From positions 372,001 through 436,000 of the forward strand of contig CAVWEN010000003.1 in assembly GCA_963754045.1 (NCBI GenBank): DNA of 64,000 bases, written 5' to 3'. The DNA is from JALZKA01 sp963754045 (GTDB lineage: Bacteria; Actinomycetota; Thermoleophilia; Solirubrobacterales; 70-9). Below the pieces are notes generated by a model. It was not told the origin of the DNA. It saw only the letters and a list, made by a program, of their open reading frames with translations, and did no database searches. The position numbers were made by a program, and so were the translations under genes. Of the stretch, positions 49,170 through 57,661 are shown piece after piece (within the stretch, counting starts at the first letter, position 1; every line of letters starts with the position of its first letter).

Positions 49170-50287
49170 GCAGCATCAACGACAGGATTACGGAGCTGCG
49201 CGAGCAGGCCGAGGCTGCGATCGCCGCGGCAGCGGATCCCGCTGCGCTCGAGGACCTCCGGGTCGCGTACCTGGGGCGGAAGTCCGAGCTGACCTCGATC
49301 CTGCGCGGCATCGCCGATCTACCCGCGGAGGAGCGGAGGCTCGTGGGCGCCTCGGCCAACCATGCCCGCCAGGCGCTCGAGGCCAGGCTCGCCTCAAGCA
49401 AGGACGAGCTCGACGCCGCCGCGCTCTCAGTCCGTCTGGCTGGCGACACGATCGACGTGACGCTCCCCGGCGACCGGCCGCTTCGTACCGGGCACCTGCA
49501 CCTCATCACACAGACCCGTCGTGAGATCGAGGACATCTTCATCGGTCTGGGCTACACGGTTCTCGACGGCCCCGAGATCGAGCACGACTTCTACAACTTC
49601 ACCGCGCTCAATCATCCGCCTGGGCACCCGGCCCGGATGGTGCAGGACACCTTTTACGTGGATCCAGCAAGTCTGCCCGCCAGCACCGTCAACGTGGACG
49701 GGTTGCCACCGGGGCCACAGGACGTGCTGCTTCGCACCCACACGTCGCCCAACCAGGTTCGCGCCATGGAGTCCAGCGACCCGCCGCTGTTCGTAATCGT
49801 CCCGGGGACCGTCTATCGCCGCGACACGATGGACGCGACGCACCTGCCGATGTTTTCCCAGGTCGAGGGCCTCGCGGTCGCGGAGGGCATCACCCTCGCG
49901 GATCTCGCGGGGACGCTCCAGGAAGTAGCGCGCGCGCTGTTCGGAGCCGAGCGCGAGACTCGGCTGAAGCCGGACTACTTCCCATTCACCGAGCCGAGCG
50001 TGCAGGTGGACGTCTCCTGCTTTCGCTGCGAGGGCACGGGCAAGCTCCCGAGCGGGGAGCGCGACGGTGTCTGCAAGGGAACCGGGTGGATCGAGATCCT
50101 GGGCGCCGGGATGGTCGACCCCAACGTGTTCGGTTTCGTCGGGCGCGACGCATACGACCCGGCGTCCACCCAGGGCTTCGCCTTCGGCCTGGGGATCGAG
50201 CGGATCGCCTTCCTCAAGCATGGCGTGCCCGACCTTCGCGTCTTCTATGAGAACGACGTCCGCTTCCTGGAGCAATTCCCGTCGTGA
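49166..50287 (+). CDS. pheS: Phenylalanine--tRNA ligase alpha subunit
   Basis: 373 residues. Coiled-coil N-terminus (about 1-85) that binds tRNA, then class II core: GHLHLITQTRREIEDIFIGLGY, motif 2 region VYRRDTMDATHLPMFSQVEG, FPFTEPSVQVDVSCFRCEGTG and motif 3 GFAFGLGIERIAFLKHGV. The segment CFRCEG...GVCKGTGW has three Cys that could bind zinc. GTG 49166 overlaps the trmH stop; the longer frame from 48998 lies inside trmH and is rejected. Confidence 0.97.
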   Translation: MSSINDRITELREQAEAAIAAAADPAALEDLRVAYLGRKSELTSILRGIADLPAEERRLVGASANHARQALEARLASSKDELDAAALSVRLAGDTIDVTLPGDRPLRTGHLHLITQTRREIEDIFIGLGYTVLDGPEIEHDFYNFTALNHPPGHPARMVQDTFYVDPASLPASTVNVDGLPPGPQDVLLRTHTSPNQVRAMESSDPPLFVIVPGTVYRRDTMDATHLPMFSQVEGLAVAEGITLADLAGTLQEVARALFGAERETRLKPDYFPFTEPSVQVDVSCFRCEGTGKLPSGERDGVCKGTGWIEILGAGMVDPNVFGFVGRDAYDPASTQGFAFGLGIERIAFLKHGVPDLRVFYENDVRFLEQFPS

Positions 50288-52743
50288 AGATTCCCCTCAG
50301 CTGGTTGAAGGAGTACTGCGATCCCGGCCTCGGTGTCCGGGAGATTGCCGATCTGCTCTCGATGCGCGCCGTCGACGTCGAGCGGGTGTCGACCGTCGGC
50401 CCGCCCAGCGCCGACGGGTTCGTCCTTGGCAAGGTCCTCGCGGCCGAGAAGCACCCAAATGCGGACAGACTGCGCGTCTGCAGCGTTGACGTGGGCGAGG
50501 GCGAGCGCACGATCGTGTGCGGCGCCCCGAACGTGGACGAGGGTCAGACGGTGGCGGTCGCGCTGCCCGGCGCGGTTATGCCGGATGGGCAGAAGCTCGG
50601 CAAGGCGAAGCTGCGAGGGGTCGAGTCCGCCGGGATGATCTTGGCCGAAGACGAGCTCGGCATCGGAGATGATCACGACGGGATTATGGTCCTGGGCGAC
50701 CTCGACCTCGACCCGGGCACCTCGCTCGCCGAGCTCTATGCGGTCTCAGAGAAGGTGCTCGAGTTGGATCTCAACCCGAACCGAAGTGACTGCCTGGGCG
50801 TCTACGGCGTCGCTCGTGAGTTGCACGCGATCACCGGCGCGGCCCTGGCGCCGCCGCCGTGGGAGACCGACGCTGAGGCGACCGGGAGTGACTCGGTCGG
50901 CGACCTCGCTTCGGTGCGGGTGGACGCGCCCGATCTGTGCACGCGGTTCTCGGTTCGCGCCTTCGAAGACGTCTCGATGGGGCCATCGCCGCTGTGGTTG
51001 CGGGCTCGCCTTGCCGCTGCCGGTCAGCGGGCGATCTCGAGCGTCGTCGATGTGACCAACTACGTGATGCTCCTGACGGCGCAGCCGCTACACGCATTCG
51101 ACCTCGACCGTGTGCCTGGCGGGGAGCTGATCGTTCGTCGCGCCGGTGACGGCGAGACCATGATCACCCTGGACGGCGTCGAGCGCCGTTTCGACGCGGA
51201 CACCGTTCTCGTCTGCGACCGCGAGCAACCCTCCGGCATCGCGGGCATCATGGGGGGGCAGATCTCTGAGGTTTCCGGCCAGACGACCCGCGTGCTGTTG
51301 GAGGCCGCAACATGGAGCGGGGACAACATCCTGCGCACCTCGAATCTGCTCGGCCTGCGCTCCGAGGCGTCGGCCCGGTTCGAAAAACAGCTGCACCCCG
51401 AACTCGCGCTGCGCGCGCAGCGGGTTGCCTCGAAGCTGATCTGCGAGCTCGCCGGTGCGCGCCTGGTGCCTGGGACCGTCGACGTGGCGGTCGAGCCACC
51501 GGCACCCCACGTGATTGCACTACGCGGCGCCCGCGTTGAGGGCCTGCTCGGCACTCCGATCGATCACGACGCGGCGGCCGGGCACCTCACCCGGCTTGGG
51601 TTCGAGGTTGAACGGGACGGCACGCAGGACCTGCGCGTGAGGATCACGCCCGAGCGGCACTTCGATGTCGACCGAGAGGTGGACCTGATCGAAGAAGTAG
51701 CGCGGCTTCATGGCCTCGACCGGCTCCCACGCACCCTTCCCGCGCACGGTGAGCGCCGTGGCGGGCTCGACTTCGCGCAGCGGCTGCGCCGCCGTATTGA
51801 AGACGCGATGGCCGCGCTCGGCTTCGACCAGGCGATCACCCAGAGTCAGGTCGCCCCGGAGTTGGTCCGTCGGCTGCGGCTGCCCGAGGGAGATCCTCGT
51901 CGCGACCCAATTCGCCTCTCGAACCCCCTGAACGAGGAGTCCTCGGCAATGCGGACGTTGCTCGTGGGCGGGCTGCTCGAGGCGGCAGGCCACAACCTTG
52001 CCCGCGGCGTCGGTTCGGTCGCCCTGTTCGAGTCCGGCCGCGTATTCCTGGCCGAAGAGCCATCCAGCGACGGGGGGGCCGACGCCGGGGCATTCTCCGG
52101 CTCGCGGCCGGCACCCGCAGGCGAGCCGTACCGGGTCGCCGCCCTGCTGGTCGGATCGCTGTCTCCCGAGGGCTGGCGCAGCACCCGCGGCGGCGGTGAC
52201 TTCTACGAGCTGAAGGGCGTAGTCGAGGCGCTGTGCGGACGGCTGGGCTGCGCGCCTGAATTCAGGCTCGCTGAGGAGCCGTTCCTCAGTCCGGGCCGCG
52301 CCGCTGAGGTTCGCATCGGCGGTATTCGCGCTGGCTGGATCGGCGAGCTGCATCCGTCACTCGCCGCCGACTGGGATCTCCCGGGCGGCGTCGCGTTCGA
52401 GCTCGACGTGGCGCCGCTGGTCGCGGCGGCTCCGGCAGAGGTTCTCTATCAGGACGTCACTACCCACCCCGCGCTGTTCCAGGACCTCGCGGTGGTCGTA
52501 CCTGAGGAGGTCACCGCGGAAGCGGTGAGCCAGGCGATCGCCGCGGCGGGTGGGGAGCTGTTGCGCTCGGTTTCGATCTTCGACCTCTACCGCGGCGATC
52601 AGGTGAGCCCGGGTCACAAGAGTTTGGCGCTGCGACTCGCATACCGGGCCGACGAGCGCACCCTGACCGATGCCGAGGTGGCGCCGCTGCGAGACACGAT
52701 CCGTGAAGCGGTAGGCACGCTCGGGGGGCAGCTTCGTGAGTGA
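50284..52743 (+). CDS. pheT: Phenylalanine--tRNA ligase beta subunit
   Basis: 819 residues, normal size: N-terminal MKIPLSWLKEYCDPGLG, EMAP-like tRNA-binding fold (GKVLAAEKHPNADRLRVCSVDVG), B3/B4 editing domain (SVVDVTNYVMLLTAQPLHAFD), B5 domain, catalytic-like module, and FDX-ACB domain at the C-terminus (HPALFQDLAVVVPEEV). Works as an alpha2beta2 tetramer with PheS and edits Tyr-tRNA(Phe). GTG start overlaps the pheS stop. Confidence 0.97.
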   Translation: MKIPLSWLKEYCDPGLGVREIADLLSMRAVDVERVSTVGPPSADGFVLGKVLAAEKHPNADRLRVCSVDVGEGERTIVCGAPNVDEGQTVAVALPGAVMPDGQKLGKAKLRGVESAGMILAEDELGIGDDHDGIMVLGDLDLDPGTSLAELYAVSEKVLELDLNPNRSDCLGVYGVARELHAITGAALAPPPWETDAEATGSDSVGDLASVRVDAPDLCTRFSVRAFEDVSMGPSPLWLRARLAAAGQRAISSVVDVTNYVMLLTAQPLHAFDLDRVPGGELIVRRAGDGETMITLDGVERRFDADTVLVCDREQPSGIAGIMGGQISEVSGQTTRVLLEAATWSGDNILRTSNLLGLRSEASARFEKQLHPELALRAQRVASKLICELAGARLVPGTVDVAVEPPAPHVIALRGARVEGLLGTPIDHDAAAGHLTRLGFEVERDGTQDLRVRITPERHFDVDREVDLIEEVARLHGLDRLPRTLPAHGERRGGLDFAQRLRRRIEDAMAALGFDQAITQSQVAPELVRRLRLPEGDPRRDPIRLSNPLNEESSAMRTLLVGGLLEAAGHNLARGVGSVALFESGRVFLAEEPSSDGGADAGAFSGSRPAPAGEPYRVAALLVGSLSPEGWRSTRGGGDFYELKGVVEALCGRLGCAPEFRLAEEPFLSPGRAAEVRIGGIRAGWIGELHPSLAADWDLPGGVAFELDVAPLVAAAPAEVLYQDVTTHPALFQDLAVVVPEEVTAEAVSQAIAAAGGELLRSVSIFDLYRGDQVSPGHKSLALRLAYRADERTLTDAEVAPLRDTIREAVGTLGGQLRE

Positions 52744-53737
52744 GCCACGCGTGATCGTCGCCGGTGCAACCGGCTTTGCGGGTGCGCTCGCGGCACGGCT
52801 TGTCTGGCGTCATCCCGGGCTGGAGTTGGCCGCGGTCACCTCGCGCTCCGATGCGGGGCGTCGACTCGACGACCTCTACCCGCGACACGCGGTACCGCTC
52901 GAGCTGACGGAGATCGACGTGGGCGCCCTCGATCGGGTGGACGCAGCAATCGTCGCCTACCCGCACGGGGCCTCCGCGCCGCTCGTCGCAGCCCTGCTCG
53001 ACCGCGAAATCAAGGTGGTCGATCTCTCCGCTGACTTCCGTTTGAGCGATCCTCACGAGTACGAGTCCTGGTACGGGCAGCACGGCGCAGCCGGGCTTTT
53101 CGGCAGCGCCGTCTATGGCCTAACCGAGCTTGCTCGCGACAAGGTGCGCGACGCTGTCTTGGTTGCCAACCCCGGTTGCTATCCGACGACGGCGCTGCTC
53201 GCGCTCGCACCGCTCGCCCGAGCGGGGCTCATCGGTGACGTCGTCGTCGATGCCAAATCGGGCGTCTCCGGCGCTGGCCGGGGCGGAGGGGAGGCGCTCC
53301 AGTTCACCAATGTCGCCGAGAATTTCAAGCCCTACAGGGTCGAGGGCCATCGCCACCGCCCCGAGCTGGCCGAGCAGCTTGCAGTGCTGGGTGCGACCGG
53401 GGGGCTGACATTCACCCCGCACCTGCTACCGCTCGACCAAGGACTACTGGCGAGCTGCTACGTCACCCCGACTCGTTCGGCGGGTGCGGAAGAGGTGGCG
53501 GGCCTCTTTCACGACGCGTATGACGACGAGGCATTCGTCGAAGTGACGGCTGAACCACCCGGCGTTGCCGACGTGCGCGAGACCAACTGCTGCCGTATCC
53601 ACGCCACTGTGGACGGAGAATCGGCGCGGATCATGGTCTTCGCAGCGCTCGACAACCTTTGGAAGGGCGCTGCGGGGCAGGCCGTCCAGAACCTGAATCT
53701 GATGCTCGGTATCGAAGAAACCGCGGGGCTTCAGTGA
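52736..53737 (+). CDS. argC: N-acetyl-gamma-glutamyl-phosphate reductase
   Basis: Third step of arginine synthesis (NADPH reduction of N-acetylglutamyl phosphate). 333 residues: VAGATGFAGALAARL at 8-22, catalytic Cys148 in VANPGCYPTTALL, and a substrate-site His in VEGHRHRPELAEQL. GTG start overlaps pheT by 8 nt. It begins the argC-argJ-argB-argD set. Confidence 0.96.
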   Translation: MSEPRVIVAGATGFAGALAARLVWRHPGLELAAVTSRSDAGRRLDDLYPRHAVPLELTEIDVGALDRVDAAIVAYPHGASAPLVAALLDREIKVVDLSADFRLSDPHEYESWYGQHGAAGLFGSAVYGLTELARDKVRDAVLVANPGCYPTTALLALAPLARAGLIGDVVVDAKSGVSGAGRGGGEALQFTNVAENFKPYRVEGHRHRPELAEQLAVLGATGGLTFTPHLLPLDQGLLASCYVTPTRSAGAEEVAGLFHDAYDDEAFVEVTAEPPGVADVRETNCCRIHATVDGESARIMVFAALDNLWKGAAGQAVQNLNLMLGIEETAGLQ

Positions 53738-54885
53738 GCGCCGGCTTCTTTCGCTCTCGCTGGGTCAAAGCGCCGGACGGAATCCAGGAGCGCAATCCGG
53801 CGCTGCTTCCGCCCGGCTTCCGGGCGGGCGCTACCCACTGCGGGTTGAAGGGCGGCGGTCAAACTGACGTCGGCCTGCTCGTCTGCGGCGGGGTTTCGTC
53901 GGCGATTCTGCTCACGCGCAACGCCGCCGCCGCGGCGCCGGTGCGCCTCTGCCGGTCGGAATGCGAGCACGGTGACATACGTGGCGTTGTCGTCAACTCC
54001 GGCAACGCGAACGCCGCGACCGGTGAGCAGGGGATGGCGGACGCTCGCGCGATGCAGGCCGTTGCAGCAGAAGCGCTGCGGCTCGAGCCGCGCCAGGTGG
54101 CCGTCGCCGAGACGGGCGTGATCGGGGTTCCGCTGGCCATCGACGCGGTCCTTGAGGGCATCGGCACCGCGGGGAATCGGTTGGCGGCTGAAGGCGGCGA
54201 GGAGTTCTGTCGAGCGATCATGACCACCGACCAGGGCCCGAAGCAGTGCACGCTGCAGGCGGGCGGGGTGACGATCTCCGCCCAGGCGAAGGGCGCAGGG
54301 ATGATCGAACCGGGCTTCGCGACCATGCTCTGTTTCGTGCAGACCGACGCGGAGATCGCAGAGCCCGAAGCAGCGCTTCGCGGCGCCGTGGCCGGCTCGT
54401 TCGAGCGCATTACCGTCGATGGCCAGATGAGCACGAACGACACGGTCGTACTCCAAGCGACGGGCACGGCGGGCGTCCCACTTCCGGACGGTCTGCTCGA
54501 CGCGGTGCTGTTGCAGCTGGCGCTGGAGATCGTGGCCGACGGCGAGGGCGCCGAGCGCGTCGCCAGGGTGGAGGCGCGCGGGGCGGCGAGCGCCGAGGAG
54601 GCCGAGCGCGTTGCCCGCGCGATCGCGAACTCGCCGCTGGTGAAGACGGCGCTGGCGGGCCGCGACGCGAACTGGGGTCGGATCGCGCAGGCGGCAGGCA
54701 TGGCGCTCGCCGGCGAGGAGCTTGACGAGCCGGGTCCGCACTCGATCGACTTTTCAGAATTGGGCGAGGACGTGACCGAGGCGGAAATCGCGATCTCGCT
54801 CGGTCGCGGCGATGCGACCGCCCACGTCTACTTCTCGGACCTCACCCATGAATACATCCGCATCAACGCCGAGTACACGACGTGA
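53734..54885 (+). CDS. argJ: Glutamate N-acetyltransferase/amino-acid acetyltransferase ArgJ
   Basis: Recycles the acetyl group between N-acetylornithine and glutamate. 383 residues. Self-cleaves before catalytic Thr197 in KGAGMIEPGFATMLCF. The usual sequence around this is PNMATML; here PGFATML, with Ala-Thr kept. The C-terminal RDANWGRIAQAAGMA motif is intact. Presence of ArgJ in place of argE/argA implies the cyclic pathway. GTG overlaps the argC stop. Confidence 0.96.
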   Translation: MSAGFFRSRWVKAPDGIQERNPALLPPGFRAGATHCGLKGGGQTDVGLLVCGGVSSAILLTRNAAAAAPVRLCRSECEHGDIRGVVVNSGNANAATGEQGMADARAMQAVAAEALRLEPRQVAVAETGVIGVPLAIDAVLEGIGTAGNRLAAEGGEEFCRAIMTTDQGPKQCTLQAGGVTISAQAKGAGMIEPGFATMLCFVQTDAEIAEPEAALRGAVAGSFERITVDGQMSTNDTVVLQATGTAGVPLPDGLLDAVLLQLALEIVADGEGAERVARVEARGAASAEEAERVARAIANSPLVKTALAGRDANWGRIAQAAGMALAGEELDEPGPHSIDFSELGEDVTEAEIAISLGRGDATAHVYFSDLTHEYIRINAEYTT

Positions 54886-55748
54886 CGCCTGAGAGAAGGA
54901 CATCCGAGGGAGTCGCGTCGGTCGAAACGCTGCTCGAGGCACTGCCGTATATCCGCGAGTTCCACGGCCGCACCGTGGTGATCAAGTACGGCGGCGCTGC
55001 GATGCGTGAGGAGGCGCTCAAGGACGCGTTCGCGACCGACGTGGTGCTGTTGAAGTACGTGGGGCTGAACCCGATCGTCGTCCACGGCGGCGGGCCGGCA
55101 ATCACCGAGCACATGGAGCGCTTGGGCATGAAGTCGCGCTTCGTCGACGGCCTGCGCGTCTCCGACCCCGAGACGGTTGAGGTCGCACGCATGGTTCTGC
55201 TGGGCAAGGTGAACTCGGACATCGTGCATCGGATCAACAACAGCGGCCAGCCGGCGGTGGGGCTCTCCGGCGAGGACGGGCGCCTGTTCCACGTCAAGCC
55301 TGTCTCGAACGCGGAGGCCGTCGGCGACGTGGGGGAGATCGAGCGCGTGGACGTTGACGTTCTCAACCACATCGCCGCCGACTACGTTCCCGTAATCGCA
55401 ACGGCCGCGACCGACACGGCCGGCCGCTCCTACAACGTCAACGCCGACGAGGCCGCCGGCAAGGTTGCCGCCGCCATGCGAGCCCACAAGGCCGTTTTCC
55501 TCACCGACGTGGCGGGCTGGCTTGACGACCCCAGCGAAGAGACCTCGCTGATTTCGCGGGCGAGCGTGGACGAGGTCGAACGGGCTCTCAGCAACGTAGA
55601 GGGCGGCATGCGCCCCAAGCTGCTGGCCTGCGTCGAAGCGCTGCGCGGCGGCGTCGGTTCGGCCCACATCATCGACGGCCGCAGGCCACACTCGCTCCTG
55701 CTGGAGCTCTTCACGGATGAGGGCATCGGCACGATGTTCACCCCGTGA
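54882..55748 (+). CDS. argB: Acetylglutamate kinase
   Basis: 288 residues, amino-acid kinase fold: VVIKYGGAAM near 32-41, VVHGGGPAI near 66-74, GLRVSDPETVEVARMVLLGKVN near 89-110 and AHKAVFLTDVAGWLDD. The N-terminal helix (SVETLLEALPYIREFHG) is of the type linked with arginine-sensitive hexamers, so feedback inhibition by arginine is likely. GTG overlaps the argJ stop. Confidence 0.96.
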   Translation: MTPERRTSEGVASVETLLEALPYIREFHGRTVVIKYGGAAMREEALKDAFATDVVLLKYVGLNPIVVHGGGPAITEHMERLGMKSRFVDGLRVSDPETVEVARMVLLGKVNSDIVHRINNSGQPAVGLSGEDGRLFHVKPVSNAEAVGDVGEIERVDVDVLNHIAADYVPVIATAATDTAGRSYNVNADEAAGKVAAAMRAHKAVFLTDVAGWLDDPSEETSLISRASVDEVERALSNVEGGMRPKLLACVEALRGGVGSAHIIDGRRPHSLLLELFTDEGIGTMFTP

Positions 55749-56926
55749 GCGCCACCCCGGCCGAGCTGCAAGCGCTCGACGCGCTCCACACGATGCCCAC
55801 ATACGCGCGGGCGGGCGTGGAATTCGTGCGCGGCGAGGGCGTGCGAATGTGGGACTCGGCGGGCGAGGAGTACCTCGACTTCTTCGCCGGCCTCTCGGTC
55901 CACAACGCCGGCCACTGCCACCCCGATATCGTCGCCGCGATCCAGGCGCAGGTGGCCACCTTCGCAGGATCCTCGAACCTCTATCTCAGCGAACCCGCAC
56001 AGCGGTTGGCGGCGGGGCTCAGCGAAAGCTCGCTCGGCGGCAAGGCGTTCCTCTGCAACTCGGGAGCCGAGGCCGCTGAGTGCGCGATCAAGTTGGTGCG
56101 AAAGCACGCCCGGTCGCGAGGATTGGTCTATCCCGAGATCGTCTCGCTCGACGGCGGCTTTCACGGCCGCACGCTGGGCGCGCTGGCGGCGACGCCGAAG
56201 CTGGCCGACGATTCGCGCTTTGGCCCGCTGCCGCGCGGGTTTGTGTCGGTCGCCCGCGACGACCCGATCGCCCTGCGCGAGACCGTGCGCGAGCAGACCG
56301 CGGCCGTGATGATCGAGCCGATCCAGGGCGAGGCGGGGGTCTTCCCGATTGCCGGTGAAGTGCTGGCGGCGGCTCGCGACGCATGCGACGCGACCGGCGC
56401 GCTACTCGTCTTCGACGAGGTGCAGACCGGTATGGGCAGGACGGGCAGCCTATGGGCGCACGAGCAGCTTGCGGTCAAACCCGACGTGATGACCGCCGGC
56501 AAGGCGCTCGGTGGCGGCATGCCGGTCGGCGCGGTCGTCACCACCCCCGAGCTCGGCGACGTGTTCGAGCCCGGCGATCATGGTTCGACCTTTGCCGGCG
56601 GCCCGGTGACGGCAGCCGCCGCTCTGGCGGCGCTGGACGTGCTGAGCCAGCCGGAGCTGCTGGAGGGCGTTCGCGAACGCGGCGAGCGGCTGCGCGTCGG
56701 CCTCGAGCGCAGCGATGCCGTCGCCGAGGTGCGCGCTCGCGGCCTGATGGTGGGCCTGACGCTTGCTGGTGAGGCCGACGCACCCAGCGTGCGAGATCGC
56801 TGCCTCGCGAGCGGCCTCGTTCTGAACTGCCCGGGCCCGAAGATGCTGCGCCTGTTGCCGCCGTTGGTGATTAGCGACGCCGAGGTGGACGAGGGGCTCG
56901 GGATCCTCATCGAGGCTCTGGCTTAG
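55745..56926 (+). CDS. argD: Acetylornithine aminotransferase
   Basis: 393 residues, class III PLP aminotransferase: NSGAEAAECAIKLVRKHA, FHGRTLGALAATPK, LLVFDEVQTGMGRTGSLWAHE, catalytic Lys253 in TAGKALGGGMPVGAVV. Makes N-acetylornithine from the semialdehyde. GTG overlaps the argB stop. argF, argR, argG and argH do not follow: the next gene is on the other strand and overlaps argD by 20 bp at the 3' ends. Confidence 0.96.
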   Translation: MSATPAELQALDALHTMPTYARAGVEFVRGEGVRMWDSAGEEYLDFFAGLSVHNAGHCHPDIVAAIQAQVATFAGSSNLYLSEPAQRLAAGLSESSLGGKAFLCNSGAEAAECAIKLVRKHARSRGLVYPEIVSLDGGFHGRTLGALAATPKLADDSRFGPLPRGFVSVARDDPIALRETVREQTAAVMIEPIQGEAGVFPIAGEVLAAARDACDATGALLVFDEVQTGMGRTGSLWAHEQLAVKPDVMTAGKALGGGMPVGAVVTTPELGDVFEPGDHGSTFAGGPVTAAAALAALDVLSQPELLEGVRERGERLRVGLERSDAVAEVRARGLMVGLTLAGEADAPSVRDRCLASGLVLNCPGPKMLRLLPPLVISDAEVDEGLGILIEALA

Positions 56927-57587
56927 GCGCGCGGCGCAGCAGCACGCAGCTCTCGCGCCAGCGCAGGCGCGACGTACGGCGCCGGATCTGCTCCACGGCG
57001 CCGGGGAGAGGTATCCACCGGCCACCACGTGTCCTGATCCACGATGCCCTCGTAGCGATGCCCTTGTAGTAGATCGGCCCGACGATCTCGATGGACGCCT
57101 CATGCTCAGGCACCAGCGCGGGATTGGCTTCCCGAAACAGAGCCACCAGATCCGAAGGTGCCACGCGCAGGCCGTTGTCGCGCGGGTCAACCGTGCGACG
57201 GTACGAATGCGGTGACACGGCTAGCACCGCACCGTCGGGACGAACGAGCCCAGCCACCGCGGCCACGGCTCTCTGCGGGTCGGCGACGTGGATCAGTAGG
57301 TCGTTGCACAAGACGAGGTCGAAGGAGCCGAGCTCCCGTGCTAGCGCGGCGGGCGGATTCGCATCGAGGTCGAACACGTGATCAACGCCTACGTCGTGCT
57401 TCGCGTCCACATGGGTAATCGCGGCGCCACGATCGCGCAGGGGGGCCAGGATTTGCCGCTCGATGTGTGGTTGCTCAACGGTCCTGTAATGCAGCGTTGA
57501 GGAGCCAACGTCGGCGACTCGCGTCTCGGGCGGCAGCGACAACTCACCGAGGGTCCTCTCGATCCATTCGGCGACCTCGGCGAACAA
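56907..57587 (-). CDS. Class I SAM-dependent methyltransferase
   Basis: 226 residues. ETRVADVGSSTLHYR (motif I region, degenerate), VFDLDANPPAALARELGSFDLVLCNDLLIHVADPQRAVAAV (acidic loop, post I and motif IV-like), then VRPDGAVLAVSPHSYRRTVDPRDNGLR. Substrate unknown. A role on the glycan made by the neighbouring locus is inferred from position. TTG start at 57587, only bases away from possible starts of the divergent gene. Its end overlaps argD, tail to tail. Confidence 0.78.
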   Translation of the reverse strand: MFAEVAEWIERTLGELSLPPETRVADVGSSTLHYRTVEQPHIERQILAPLRDRGAAITHVDAKHDVGVDHVFDLDANPPAALARELGSFDLVLCNDLLIHVADPQRAVAAVAGLVRPDGAVLAVSPHSYRRTVDPRDNGLRVAPSDLVALFREANPALVPEHEASIEIVGPIYYKGIATRASWIRTRGGRWIPLPGAVEQIRRRTSRLRWRESCVLLRRAPKPEPR

Positions 57588-57661
57588 GAATGTCGCAGCC
57601 TAGCGTTCATCGGCCGGTCCTGCTGGAGGTTCGCCCGGGGTTCGCCTTTAGGGTGTTTGCC

